NCBI GenBank assembly: GCA_046153985.1
Contig: JBJXFD010000494.1
Coordinates: 1 to 6,626 of the forward strand
Length of the DNA: 6,626 bases
Direction of reading: 5' to 3'
Source of the DNA: JABWAJ01 sp046153985
GTDB lineage: Bacteria; Bacteroidota; Bacteroidia; Chitinophagales; Saprospiraceae
Part shown: piece by piece, positions 1 to 6,313 of the stretch
How the letters are laid out: the number at the start of each line of letters is the position of its first letter
Position numbering within the stretch: position 1 is the stretch's first letter
Notes under the pieces: generated by a model
The model's input: the letters and a program-made list of their open reading frames with translations, nothing else
Database searches by the model: none
Told to the model about the DNA's origin: nothing
Position numbers and translations under genes: made by a program

Positions 1-2
1 AA

Positions 3-158
3 TTCAAACGCCTGGTTCAATTGGAGGAATACCGCAATCAAACCCTCTTAGCCATCGCCTTCGCGGTTGGTTTCAACTCCAAATCTGCTTTCAACCGCTC
101 CTTCAAAAAATTGGAAGATTGCACGCCGAGGGAGTACCTCAAACGTGTCATTTCATAA
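3..158 (+). CDS. AraC-family transcriptional regulator, C-terminal end (partial)
   Basis: The reading frame enters from the left edge and stops at TAA 156-158, leaving 51 residues. They form the second helix-turn-helix of an AraC/XylS DNA-binding domain. The visible pattern is a helix ending in LLAIAFAVGF, then NSKSAFNRSFKK (the recognition helix), then the family's closing motif TPREYLKR. The AVGFNSKSAFNRSFKK wording is typical of Bacteroidota members, which often carry a membrane-bound sensor domain N-terminally; that part lies outside the window, so the signal cannot be inferred. The gene ends 131 bp before the alpha-amylase start on the same strand. Adjacency makes a regulatory link possible, but nothing in the sequence proves it. 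The family assignment is firm; the target is unknown. Confidence 0.9.
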   Translation, partial: FKRLVQLEEYRNQTLLAIAFAVGFNSKSAFNRSFKKLEDCTPREYLKRVIS

Positions 159-172
159 TTTGCGCCCAATAC

Positions 173-201
173 TTTGCTCCTTTTATGTCCTACATTATAA
201 T
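173..201 (+). promoter_or_regulatory. possible promoter of the alpha-amylase gene
   Basis: TTTG at 173-176 is followed after 19 bp by TATAAT at 196-201, about 90 bp before the amylase ATG. TTTG with a spacer of this size fits the -33 box of the Bacteroidota housekeeping sigma factor. The downstream box only partly fits the family's TAnnTTTG -7 consensus, so this is a weak call based on spacing and position. Confidence 0.25.
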
Positions 202-289
202 CTGAAGCGACCGGAACCGGATTTCGCCCTAATCTTGCACCACGATTACTACTACAACACAACACATCATTTCAAAACAAAAACCGGTC

Positions 290-1735
290 ATGAAGCAATT
301 AGCGGTCTACTTATTTGCCTTAATGTTTTTGTTCTCTGCCTGCACGCAGGATTTTTTGGGAACCAACGAAACTCCTTCCTTAGCAGCCGAAAAAGAAATC
401 AACATCGTACACGTCACCAACCACAGTGGCGCTCCCTTTTCTACCGAAACCAATCGTTCTGAATCCGAAATTGATTCCCGCACCTACACCGGCAACCCCG
501 GCGGCGGAGTGATGATGCAGGCGTTCTACTGGGATCCTCCCGCAGGCGGCACCTGGTGGAATACGGTTCAGACAAAAGTGGATGCCTGGTCGAGTGCAGG
601 AATGGACGCCATCTGGCTGCCCCCTGTATCCAAAGCGCAGGCTGGCGCCAATTCTATGGGTTACGATCCCACCGATTATTTCGACCTGGGTGAATACAAC
701 CAAAACGGAACCGTCGAAACCCGTTTCGGATCGAAAACAGAACTTACAAGCCTCATTAATGCCGCACACACCGAAAACATGAAAGTGTATGCGGACATCG
801 TCCTCAACCACAACAGTGGCGGCGCTCTGGAAAATAATCAATATACCGGAACTCAGACCTGGACCAATTTCACGGGTGTCGCTTCCGGCAAGTTTTTGCG
901 TAACCAACACGATTTTCACCCCAACGCCATTCAAAACAACGACGAAGGCTACTTTGGGGGCTTTCCCGATTTGTGCCATGCCCGGCCTTTTGTGCAGGAT
1001 TGGTTGTATCTTAGATCAGATGGGGTTGGCAAATACTACAAAAACACCATTGGTTTTGATGGCTGGCGTTTCGATTATGTCAAAGGTTTTTCTCCTTCGG
1101 TAGTCAACGCATGGAACAGCAACGTTGGCGGCTTCTCGGTAGGCGAACTCTGGGATTCCAATGTAGACTACCTGAATTGGTGGGCCAATCAGGCCAATAG
1201 CAGCGTTTTTGACTTTGCCTGCTATTACAAAATGAACGATGCCTTTGACGGCAACAACCTGAGCGTGCTGTACGACGACATGATGTGGAAACGGAATCCT
1301 TACAAAGCCGTAACCTTCGTCGCCAATCACGACACCGACGAAATCTGGAACAAAATGCTGGCGTATGCCTATATCCTGACCCACGAAGGCTACCCCACCA
1401 TCTTTTACCGCGACTACGAGGAATGGCTGAACAAAAGCAAGCTGAACAACCTGATCTGGATCCACAACAACAAAGCTTCGGGCACGACTTCAATCCTGTA
1501 TGCCGACAACGATGAATACGTGGCCAGAAGAAACGGTTACAACGGCCCGGGTCTGATTGTGTATCTGAACAACTCCAATTCCTGGTTAGAGCGTTGGGTG
1601 CCGACCAACTGGAACAATACCCAAATTAAAGATTTCACGGGCCACTCCAACTGGTACCCAACCACGCAAGGCGGCGGCTGGGTGAAGATTCAGTGTCCGC
1701 CTAAAAGCTACACCGTTTGGTCCCCAAACATTTAG
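290..1735 (+). CDS. lipoprotein alpha-amylase, glycoside hydrolase family 13, archaeal (GH13_7-like) type
   Basis: An intact 481-residue enzyme predicted to cut internal alpha-1,4 bonds of starch or glycogen outside the inner membrane. Residues 1-18 are a lipoprotein signal with FSAC (Cys18 lipidated). A low-complexity linker runs to about 70, then the (beta/alpha)8 barrel (about 71-400) and a short domain C (about 400-481). The GH13 motifs are complete: DIVLNH 169-174; WRFDYVKG with nucleophile Asp262; GELW with acid/base Glu286; FVANHD with Asp348. Several blocks closely match Pyrococcus/Thermococcus alpha-amylases as I recall them: YFDLGEYNQNGTVETRFGSK (129-148), RFDYVKGF, and FVANHDTDEIWNK followed by TIFYRDYEEWLNK. 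Calcium ligands known from the Pyrococcus enzyme appear kept (Asn173, Asp218, Gly220, Asp227). Of the neighbouring zinc ligands, His210 and Cys229 are present, but the second His position is Gln215. No starch-binding module, T9SS domain or SusC/SusD neighbour is seen. The start is chosen because the signal peptide begins there. The subfamily is an inference from motifs. Confidence 0.95.
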   Translation: MKQLAVYLFALMFLFSACTQDFLGTNETPSLAAEKEINIVHVTNHSGAPFSTETNRSESEIDSRTYTGNPGGGVMMQAFYWDPPAGGTWWNTVQTKVDAWSSAGMDAIWLPPVSKAQAGANSMGYDPTDYFDLGEYNQNGTVETRFGSKTELTSLINAAHTENMKVYADIVLNHNSGGALENNQYTGTQTWTNFTGVASGKFLRNQHDFHPNAIQNNDEGYFGGFPDLCHARPFVQDWLYLRSDGVGKYYKNTIGFDGWRFDYVKGFSPSVVNAWNSNVGGFSVGELWDSNVDYLNWWANQANSSVFDFACYYKMNDAFDGNNLSVLYDDMMWKRNPYKAVTFVANHDTDEIWNKMLAYAYILTHEGYPTIFYRDYEEWLNKSKLNNLIWIHNNKASGTTSILYADNDEYVARRNGYNGPGLIVYLNNSNSWLERWVPTNWNNTQIKDFTGHSNWYPTTQGGGWVKIQCPPKSYTVWSPNI

Positions 1736-1737
1736 TT

Positions 1738-1867
1738 AGTGCCTGTTTTTATAGTCCGATAGCTGCGTTATGCGAAGGCCCAAAAAGCGTCATCCCGTCC
1801 GGCGGGCGGGACTCTCGTTTTTGGGGCCTTCGCATGCCTTGCTATCGAACTCTAAAAAACAGACACT
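1738..1867. repeat. 130-bp near-palindromic inverted-repeat element (MITE-like or giant hairpin)
   Basis: The left arm 1738-1789 and right arm 1816-1867 are imperfect reverse complements over about 52 bp. The outermost bases are AGTGCCTGTTTTT on the left and, read from the other strand, AGTGTCTGTTTTTT on the right. Longer matched blocks are CGATAGC and ATGCGAAGGCCC. The 26-bp centre holds a second hairpin, TCCCGTCC 1793-1800 pairing with GGGCGGGA 1804-1811 around a GGC loop. The element starts 2 bp after the amylase stop codon. It encodes nothing and has no T-tract after the stem, so it is not a standard terminator, although an RNA this structured could protect or end the amylase transcript. 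Matching ends suggest a miniature inverted-repeat element, but I see no clear target-site duplication. Confidence 0.75.
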
Positions 1868-1956
1868 CCACTCGACTAAATGGATAGACAATCAAAAGAC
1901 ATAAAGCAAATCCCTGTTAAAGAATTTTAATTTTTAGGTAACAAGACTGTATACAG

Positions 1957-1993
1957 TGCCGGAGCGCCATCATGGGCTCCGGCATTTTTTTTT
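1957..1993 (+). terminator. rho-independent terminator
   Basis: A 9-bp perfect stem, TGCCGGAGC 1957-1965 with GCTCCGGCA 1976-1984, is followed directly by nine T (1985-1993). Two further inner C-G pairs are possible around a bulge. This is a textbook intrinsic terminator on the plus strand. It lies 222 bp after the amylase stop, so it may end that transcript or a small transcript arising in 1868-1956. A perfect 12-bp palindrome, ACTGTATACAGT (1946-1957), abuts the stem. Confidence 0.85.
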
Positions 1994-2206
1994 GCCCTGA
2001 CGTTGCCACATTCAAAACAGAAGCTATGCGGGCAACCGCGATACCGCCGAGCGTAGGCAGTGCATAAAGCATCATCGTTTTGTCATTCCCGGCAGGGAAT
2101 CTGCAACATAAGGCCAGCTTTTCATAGTTTTGCGGTTCATGACAGGTATGGCGTAGAAAAAACATGCGGAGCCGACACTCGCCGGTAAAGCGGTTAACTG
2201 TGAATA
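1994..2206. other. non-coding spacer, no gene seen
   Basis: No convincing coding sequence on either strand. Two small hairpins are visible: GCGG 2028-2031 with CCGC 2036-2039 around GCAA, and ATTCCC 2095-2100 with GGGAAT 2105-2110 around GGCA. Both look like scattered short repeats. A minus-strand open frame across this stretch (2297 down to 1917) runs straight through the terminator and hairpins and has no recognisable protein features. Confidence 0.5.
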
Positions 2207-2398
2207 ACCCCGGATGCAATCCGGGGTAAAAAAGGCAATCTAACACCTCATAACCCTGGAGGGGTTGAATCTTGGTGCATTCTTCCTTAATAGCCAAGTC
2301 TTCTTTTATTCAACCGCTTCGCGGTTACTCGTGGTTGATACCTGCCTCCCTGCCACCGATTTCATCGGCGGCTATTCATATTCAATCCTTTCAGGATT
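2207..2398. repeat. array of five short hairpins, mostly with three-base loops
   Basis: Five small inverted repeats follow one another: ACCCCGGAT 2207-2215 with ATCCGGGGT 2219-2227 (9 bp, loop GCA); AACCC 2252-2256 with GGGTT 2262-2266; AACCGC 2312-2317 with GCGGTT 2321-2326 (loop TTC); GCCACCGAT 2352-2360 with ATCGGCGGC 2364-2372 (one A/C mismatch, loop TTC); AATCC 2384-2388 with GGATT 2394-2398. Similar strings of mini-hairpins are, to my knowledge, common as interspersed repeats between genes in Bacteroidota. No open frame here reads like a protein. The role is unknown. Confidence 0.65.
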
Positions 2399-2440
2399 TC
2401 TCATGCCCCACACAAAGCGCAATTCGTGCATGTATACATC

Positions 2441-2475
2441 ATCAATCCTCATTTATCAATCATCAATCATCAATT
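2441..2475. repeat. 7-bp-period tandem repeat (ATCAATC)
   Basis: Five consecutive heptamers in one phase: ATCAATC, CTCATTT, ATCAATC, ATCAATC, ATCAATT. The array ends 4 bp before the T-tract of the minus-strand terminator. It shares its 7-bp period, but not its sequence, with the larger arrays at 6168-6464. Confidence 0.7.
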
Positions 2476-2478
2476 AAT

Positions 2479-2512
2479 AAAAAACGGGGCGACACCTTTC
2501 GGCATCGCCCCG
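2479..2512 (-). terminator. rho-independent terminator of the cysteine-rich surface protein gene
   Basis: CGGGGCGA 2485-2492 pairs perfectly with TCGCCCCG 2505-2512, an 8-bp GC-rich stem with a 12-base loop. On the minus strand it is followed by six T (plus-strand A 2479-2484). It sits 39 bp beyond the stop codon of the minus-strand gene, the expected position. Confidence 0.9.
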
Positions 2513-2551
2513 CTATTTTCAGTTCTGATGATACAGTATCGTTCTTGAGGA

Positions 2552-4501
2552 CTACGGCCTCATGATCAGCAATTTGCGACGTACAGTTTCTTTTCCAACC
2601 TGGATAGATACAAAGTAAGTACCTGTTGCCAATTGGTCAAGGTTCAATTCTACCGTGTTAGCACCCGAGTACAGTTCTGTTTCCATAGTGCGCACTGCGC
2701 GGCCCATGTTATCAAAAACGTTCACGCGAGCAATCGCTTCTTCCGGCGAATTGATCTTAACTGATACATTGGTGTTCGCTACCGGGTTAGGGAAGAGTTC
2801 GCCAACGTTCAATTCATTGGAAACCGTTTGGGTTTCGAAAGCTTCCGCCAACTCGTTATCCTGACCAACCAAGGTAGATACGCAGGTTGCAGACAATACA
2901 TAAGCGCCTGTAGCAGTACCAAAACCAGTTACATAAATCAGGTAAGTTACACCGCCTGTAGCTGTGAAGGTTACGGTAGAACGCAAGCCGGAGAAAGTAC
3001 AAGTTGCATCGTCGTTGCCGGTGATACACGACAAGTTGCCGCAAGTGCCGCCGAATACACCCAATTTGGTGTCAAAGCCTGTTGCATTGCAAGTAGACAA
3101 CGTCACAACCTGTGATGTAGGTGAAGTGAACGTGTGCCACGCACCAGGAGCTGAGTTTAAAGCCGTAACGCAGGTACCAAGGCCAGTATTCGTTGTGCCG
3201 CCAACCGTTGTGCCGGATACAGAACCACCGCATGCAAGCGGAGTAGCTGCTGCACAAGCTGCGCCGCCGTTAGGACCACTGCAGGAAGAACATGTAACCG
3301 TGGTCGTGCGGCAACCCGATGCCAGGGTATTGCAAGCACTGCTGAGGCTGATGTGCAGGAAGAGCGGGCCGTTAGCCGTTGCCGTTACTGTAAGTGGAGT
3401 TGTGCCGCAGCCCAATGCAGCGCCGCCTGACGTACCCTGACGAACCGTGAGGAAGTCAGTGCCTACGGAGCTGGTGAACGTGTAGCTGCTTCCTGCTACC
3501 GCGTTGTTGATTGTAGCGAACTCTGCAGGGAAGTTGCAGGTAGAAATCGTAACCGGAGAGTTCGAAGTGCCGGCAGTAGCCGTTCCGAAGGAAGTCGTGT
3601 TCGTACAGTTGCAAGGAGGAGCAACACAAGTTACATTCATCGTAAAGCTGCCGGTGTTAGAGCTGAAGCCCGTTACCAGAATGAGGTAAGTCGTACCTGC
3701 AGCAGAAGAGAACGTTACCTGCGACTGGAGGCCACTAGTACCGCAGAAATCGTCGTTGCCCGCTACGCAAACCAATGCGCCGCAAGTGCCTGAGAATACG
3801 CCAACCTTGGTGTCGTAGCTAGAACCGCAAAGGCTTACGGTAACCATACCGCCATTACCCACTACGCGGTACCATACGCCACCGGCAGTGTTTAAAGCAG
3901 TTCCACCGCAAGAACCTACGGCATCAGCAGCAGCACCTACCGTAGAGCCGGTAGTCGTAGAGCCGCAAGCGACCAGAATGGAGTTCGAGCAGTCGTCGTT
4001 AGGCGGACCTGCAATACCGCAGGTAACAGACAGCGAAAACGCGCCGTTAGAAGATACCGTACCTGCTACTAAGACGCGGTAAACCGTGCCGAAAACAGAG
4101 TTGAAAGTCACCGTAGACTTTCTTCCTGCCGGGTAAGCGCCGCTTTGGCTGCAAGCAGCGTCGTTGTTGTTCGCAGCTACACAAGACAGTGCAGTACAAG
4201 CGCCCGTGTAAACGGAAATCTGCGTGTCGAAAAGGGTAGCCGTGCTGCAGGTAGACAGCGTAATCGTTCCACCGGTGCCGGTGATTGTGTACCATACGCC
4301 CTTACCTTGAGGAGCGATGCCTGAACATAAAGGCGCAACATCATTTGTTGCAGTAGCGGTGTTGCCGGTCACTGTCTGACCACAAGAGAGGGCAATGGCG
4401 TTAGCGCAAGCGTCATTCGCTGGTTGCGCGTACGCAAAATTTAGCGAAAAGACAGCCAGTGCAGCTAAAACCAAAGCCTTACCAGAGTTAAGTACTTTCA
4501 T
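2552..4501 (-). CDS. secreted cysteine-rich modular protein with T9SS type A C-terminal sorting domain
   Basis: 649 residues, exported first by Sec (signal peptide 1-25, ending AYA before QPAND) and then probably through the type IX secretion system to the surface or medium. Three homologous modules, 27-161, 166-292 and 409-540, share the plan (P)PND-C...CG...G-T...C...GVWY...TLSTC...FDT-GV-GTCG-L-C-GNDD-C...STVTF...TYLI-VTGF...TC, close to patterns seen in beta-sandwich (PPC-like) modules of Bacteroidota secreted proteins. A different module (297-407) sits between the second and third. Every module has eight cysteines, 32 in all, suggesting disulfide-stabilised domains. The last about 85 residues contain no cysteine and match the Por/T9SS type A sorting domain: ELFPNPV 568-574, then VNVFDNMGRAV and LATGTYFVSI, ending in a basic KETVRRKLLI tail. 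No catalytic domain is recognisable; adhesion or a structural surface role is only a guess. A terminator follows at 2479-2512. Confidence 0.92.
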   Translation of the reverse strand: MKVLNSGKALVLAALAVFSLNFAYAQPANDACANAIALSCGQTVTGNTATATNDVAPLCSGIAPQGKGVWYTITGTGGTITLSTCSTATLFDTQISVYTGACTALSCVAANNNDAACSQSGAYPAGRKSTVTFNSVFGTVYRVLVAGTVSSNGAFSLSVTCGIAGPPNDDCSNSILVACGSTTTGSTVGAAADAVGSCGGTALNTAGGVWYRVVGNGGMVTVSLCGSSYDTKVGVFSGTCGALVCVAGNDDFCGTSGLQSQVTFSSAAGTTYLILVTGFSSNTGSFTMNVTCVAPPCNCTNTTSFGTATAGTSNSPVTISTCNFPAEFATINNAVAGSSYTFTSSVGTDFLTVRQGTSGGAALGCGTTPLTVTATANGPLFLHISLSSACNTLASGCRTTTVTCSSCSGPNGGAACAAATPLACGGSVSGTTVGGTTNTGLGTCVTALNSAPGAWHTFTSPTSQVVTLSTCNATGFDTKLGVFGGTCGNLSCITGNDDATCTFSGLRSTVTFTATGGVTYLIYVTGFGTATGAYVLSATCVSTLVGQDNELAEAFETQTVSNELNVGELFPNPVANTNVSVKINSPEEAIARVNVFDNMGRAVRTMETELYSGANTVELNLDQLATGTYFVSIQVGKETVRRKLLIMRP

Positions 4502-4511
4502 TCGAAATGAA

Positions 4512-4542
4512 TTTTTATAGTGTGAGATAAATTAATACCAAA
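4512..4542 (-). promoter_or_regulatory. possible promoter of the cysteine-rich surface protein gene
   Basis: Read on the minus strand, TTTG (4542-4539) is followed after 19 bp by TATAAAAA (4519-4512), just upstream of the ATG at 4501. The TTTG box and spacing suit the Bacteroidota -33/-7 layout, but the -7 box lacks the TTTG half and the leader would be only about 10 bases. This is a weak call. Confidence 0.25.
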
Positions 4543-4956
4543 CCTTTCAGTCCGGAACATAATACCGGCTGTTGAATAACTGTTCAACTCAAAAGGGGGG
4601 CCGAAAATCGGCATGCTGCGTGAGAAAATTGCTTCACGCAACGGGAGGATTTGTTATTAGTGTCGTCTTCGAAGTGTCATACTTAATGTAGCGTCAGCAT
4701 TCGAACACCGGAGCCCACAGGCTTGGTTGGCTTGTTTGTTCTGATGGTGTTTGTTTCCCTGCTACACATTCGTTTTCATTCTGGAACTTTGGTTGATGAG
4801 CATAAAAGTAGCTCATGCTACGCAAAAAAGCAAAATATTTTTCAACTCATTTTTAAAAATTTAATATAACTAAGGAATTTGCTGCTTCCTTTTTATTTTT
4901 CAAAAAGCAACGGCTTTTTTTTGAACTTTTTCACGCAATAGCTTCCGTTAGGCAGC
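4543..4956. other. AT-rich divergent spacer with hairpins, no gene seen
   Basis: No convincing coding sequence or known RNA family in this stretch. Visible structures are GCCGA 4600-4604 with TCGGC 4608-4612; TGCGTGA 4617-4623 with TCACGCA 4634-4640; two competing stems at 4796-4821 (ATGAGC with GCTCAT, or GTAGC with GCTAC); and AAAAAGC 4902-4908 with GCTTTTT 4913-4919, followed by more T, which could act as a weak terminator in either direction. The stretch likely carries control regions of the two divergent genes. Confidence 0.45.
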
Positions 4957-4983
4957 TTACGGGATAGCTTTCAAAAAGTTTCA
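4957..4983 (+). repeat. upstream copy of an imperfect 27-bp direct repeat
   Basis: TTACGG, a variable 5-bp stretch, GC plus one base, then TTCAAAAAGTTTCA. It matches 5184-5210 at 22 of 27 positions with no gap and a 227-bp offset; all five differences are transitions. The last 14 bases are identical. Confidence 0.7.
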
Positions 4984-5003
4984 TTTTGCCACAACTTAAT
5001 TTT

Positions 5004-5038
5004 ATGCATCGCCTCAAATTGAACTTGAATCGGTGCAT
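5004..5038. repeat. short inverted repeat ATGCATCG / CGGTGCAT
   Basis: ATGCATCG 5004-5011 can pair with CGGTGCAT 5031-5038 (8 bp with one G-T wobble) around a 19-base loop. It lies between the two direct-repeat copies. It might be leader RNA structure or a protein-binding site; nothing decides between these. Confidence 0.4.
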
Positions 5039-5183
5039 GACTGTAAAAAGGGGTGTGATAACCTCCTTATAGCACGAAAAAGTTTACCATCTACGTTGTT
5101 ATCAAGGTGCATACTTAAAGCGGCGCTGAGTCGTTTTGCGCTTTAGATCGGTTCATTGTCCTGGTTCGTTCCAGTAGCAAGTC

Positions 5184-5210
5184 TTACGGAGCGGCCTTCA
5201 AAAAGTTTCA
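5184..5210 (+). repeat. downstream copy of the 27-bp direct repeat, abutting a start codon
   Basis: Second copy of the 4957-4983 repeat. Its last base is one base before the ATG at 5212, so the AAAAAG inside it sits where an A-rich Bacteroidota translation-initiation signal would act. Confidence 0.65.
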
Positions 5211-5211
5211 C

Positions 5212-6162
5212 ATGGTTTCAAATATTTTTTCAGGACTCTGCTTATTGTTGCTTTCGGTGGGCTGTAAAGCCAAAGCGCCACAAGATACGACCACGCAGGG
5301 GCAGATATCCACACAATGGATGGACTTCAAACTTCCTTATGACCTGAACAGTCCGGCTGCGACCTGGTCCCTGCCGGATGAATTGCTGGAAATATCCGGC
5401 CTCAGCCTTTCTGCCGACGGCAATTCTCTCCTTGCAGTGCAGGATGAGACCGGGATTATTTATTGGATTGACAAGCAAACGGGCGCCGTGACGCGGAAAT
5501 CGGAATTTTGGAAAGAAGGAGATTACGAAGGGATTGAAATAACACCCGAAGCCATCTATGTGGTGAAAGGGTCGGGCACCCTGTACGAAATCCGGAATGC
5601 GGGCGAAAGCAATCAGGCTGTGGAAAAATTCAATACGTTTCTGAATACCACCACCGCCGATGTGGAAGGGCTGGGCTACGACGCCCTCAACAAGCGCCTG
5701 CTGCTGGCCTGCAAAGCGCCTGCCAGCGCCGCTCCTGCCGATGCCCTGGAACGAAACGTCTACGCTTTTTATCCCGAATCGAAAACTTTGTCTGAAACGC
5801 CGGTTTTCCGCATCCGCCAATCCGACGTTCAAGCCTGGCTGAAAGCAGCCGCTAACGATCCGGCCACCGCTAAAATCGCGGAGTATTTTTCCAAAGAAAA
5901 AAAAGAACCTTTCCCGTTTACCCCTTCCTCCATTGCCGTTCATCCCCTGACCGGCGATATCTACTTAGCTTCTTCCGGGGGCAAAATGCTTTTTGTCCTG
6001 GACGCTCAGGGCGCACTCCTGCACATCGCAAAATTGGGCAAGGGCCTGCTGCCACAAATGGAAGGACTCTGCTTTGACAAAAATGGCGACCTCTATTTGA
6101 GCAGTGAAGGGAAGGAAGGGCCGGCGATGTTGGTGCGGTTTGGTTATAATGGTGGGCGGTAG
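5212..6162 (+). CDS. lipoprotein resembling the SdiA-regulated beta-propeller family
   Basis: 316 residues. Residues 1-18 look like a lipoprotein signal, a hydrophobic GLCLLLL stretch ending SVGC (Cys18). The -3 residue is Ser rather than the usual Leu, so lipidation is likely but not certain. The mature part shows beta-propeller-like repeats with the family's wording: ISGLSLSADGNSLLAVQDE (61-79), GDYEGIEI (103-110), DVEGLGYD (150-157), PSSIAVHPLTGDIYLASS (238-255) and MEGLCFDKNGDLYLSSEG (283-300). The repeated EGL/EGI plus D-x-G-LY pattern is what I recognise as SdiA-regulated (YjiK-like) proteins, often annotated as possible phosphodiesterase or esterase-like propellers; the true substrate is unknown. 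An insertion at about 200-236 is helical and charged. The frame is open upstream to 5119 but has no ATG, GTG or TTG there, so 5212 is the start. The gene stands alone, divergent from the cysteine-rich gene. The family call is moderate. Confidence 0.8.
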   Translation: MVSNIFSGLCLLLLSVGCKAKAPQDTTTQGQISTQWMDFKLPYDLNSPAATWSLPDELLEISGLSLSADGNSLLAVQDETGIIYWIDKQTGAVTRKSEFWKEGDYEGIEITPEAIYVVKGSGTLYEIRNAGESNQAVEKFNTFLNTTTADVEGLGYDALNKRLLLACKAPASAAPADALERNVYAFYPESKTLSETPVFRIRQSDVQAWLKAAANDPATAKIAEYFSKEKKEPFPFTPSSIAVHPLTGDIYLASSGGKMLFVLDAQGALLHIAKLGKGLLPQMEGLCFDKNGDLYLSSEGKEGPAMLVRFGYNGGR

Positions 6163-6167
6163 GTGAG

Positions 6168-6239
6168 GTTGTTCGTTGTCAGTTGTTCGTTGAGGTGAAA
6201 TGAAGTTGTTCGTTGTCTGTTGATCGTTGTTCGTTAGGG
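6168..6239. repeat. left heptamer array (GTTGNNN units)
   Basis: Begins 6 bp after the stop codon at 6160-6162. Units in phase are GTTGTTC, GTTGTCA, GTTGTTC, GTTGAGG (6168-6195), a 9-bp break, then GTTGTTC, GTTGTCT, GTTGATC, GTTGTTC, GTTAGGG (6205-6239). The dominant unit GTTGTTC is the reverse complement of the GAACAAC unit on the right side. Confidence 0.85.
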
Positions 6240-6313
6240 CCTGGTAATTTGGTGTTTTCGGATTTGATTGGATACTGGTATCGGGGCTCCCCGGGTTCCT
6301 CCTCGATTACGTA
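6240..6313. other. unique core between the opposing heptamer arrays
   Basis: A 74-bp non-repetitive core. It contains CGGG 6282-6285 with CCCG 6290-6293 and the 9-bp GGGTTCCTC 6293-6301, which pairs perfectly with GAGGAACCC at 6353-6361 across the first right-hand repeats. No coding potential is seen. Confidence 0.5.

Noticed and set aside
67..462. Plus-strand open frame overlapping the AraC end and the amylase start
   Set aside because: It lies out of frame across two well-supported genes and has no domain of its own.
380..979. Long minus-strand open frame of 199 codons inside the amylase
   Set aside because: It is antisense to a conserved catalytic domain; its glycine- and valine-rich composition is the usual shadow of the real frame.
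1880..1930. 16-codon ATG-started frame (MDRQSKDIKQIPVKEF) before the terminator
   Set aside because: Too short to support, with no ribosome-site evidence and no recognised peptide family.
1917..2297. Minus-strand open frame of 126 codons in the spacer after the amylase
   Set aside because: It spans a strong terminator and several hairpins, and its translation (for example IQPLQGYEV and YPGLHPGLF) looks like the chance reading of interspersed hairpin repeats; no domain or signal is visible.
5060..5075. Similarity of an ACCTCCTTA stretch to the 3' end of 16S rRNA
   Set aside because: Only eight or nine bases match and no other rRNA sequence is nearby; chance is the simplest explanation.
5156..5347. 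Plus-strand frame overlapping the start of the SdiA-regulated-like gene
   Set aside because: It runs in another frame over the lipoprotein signal, with no features and no continuation.
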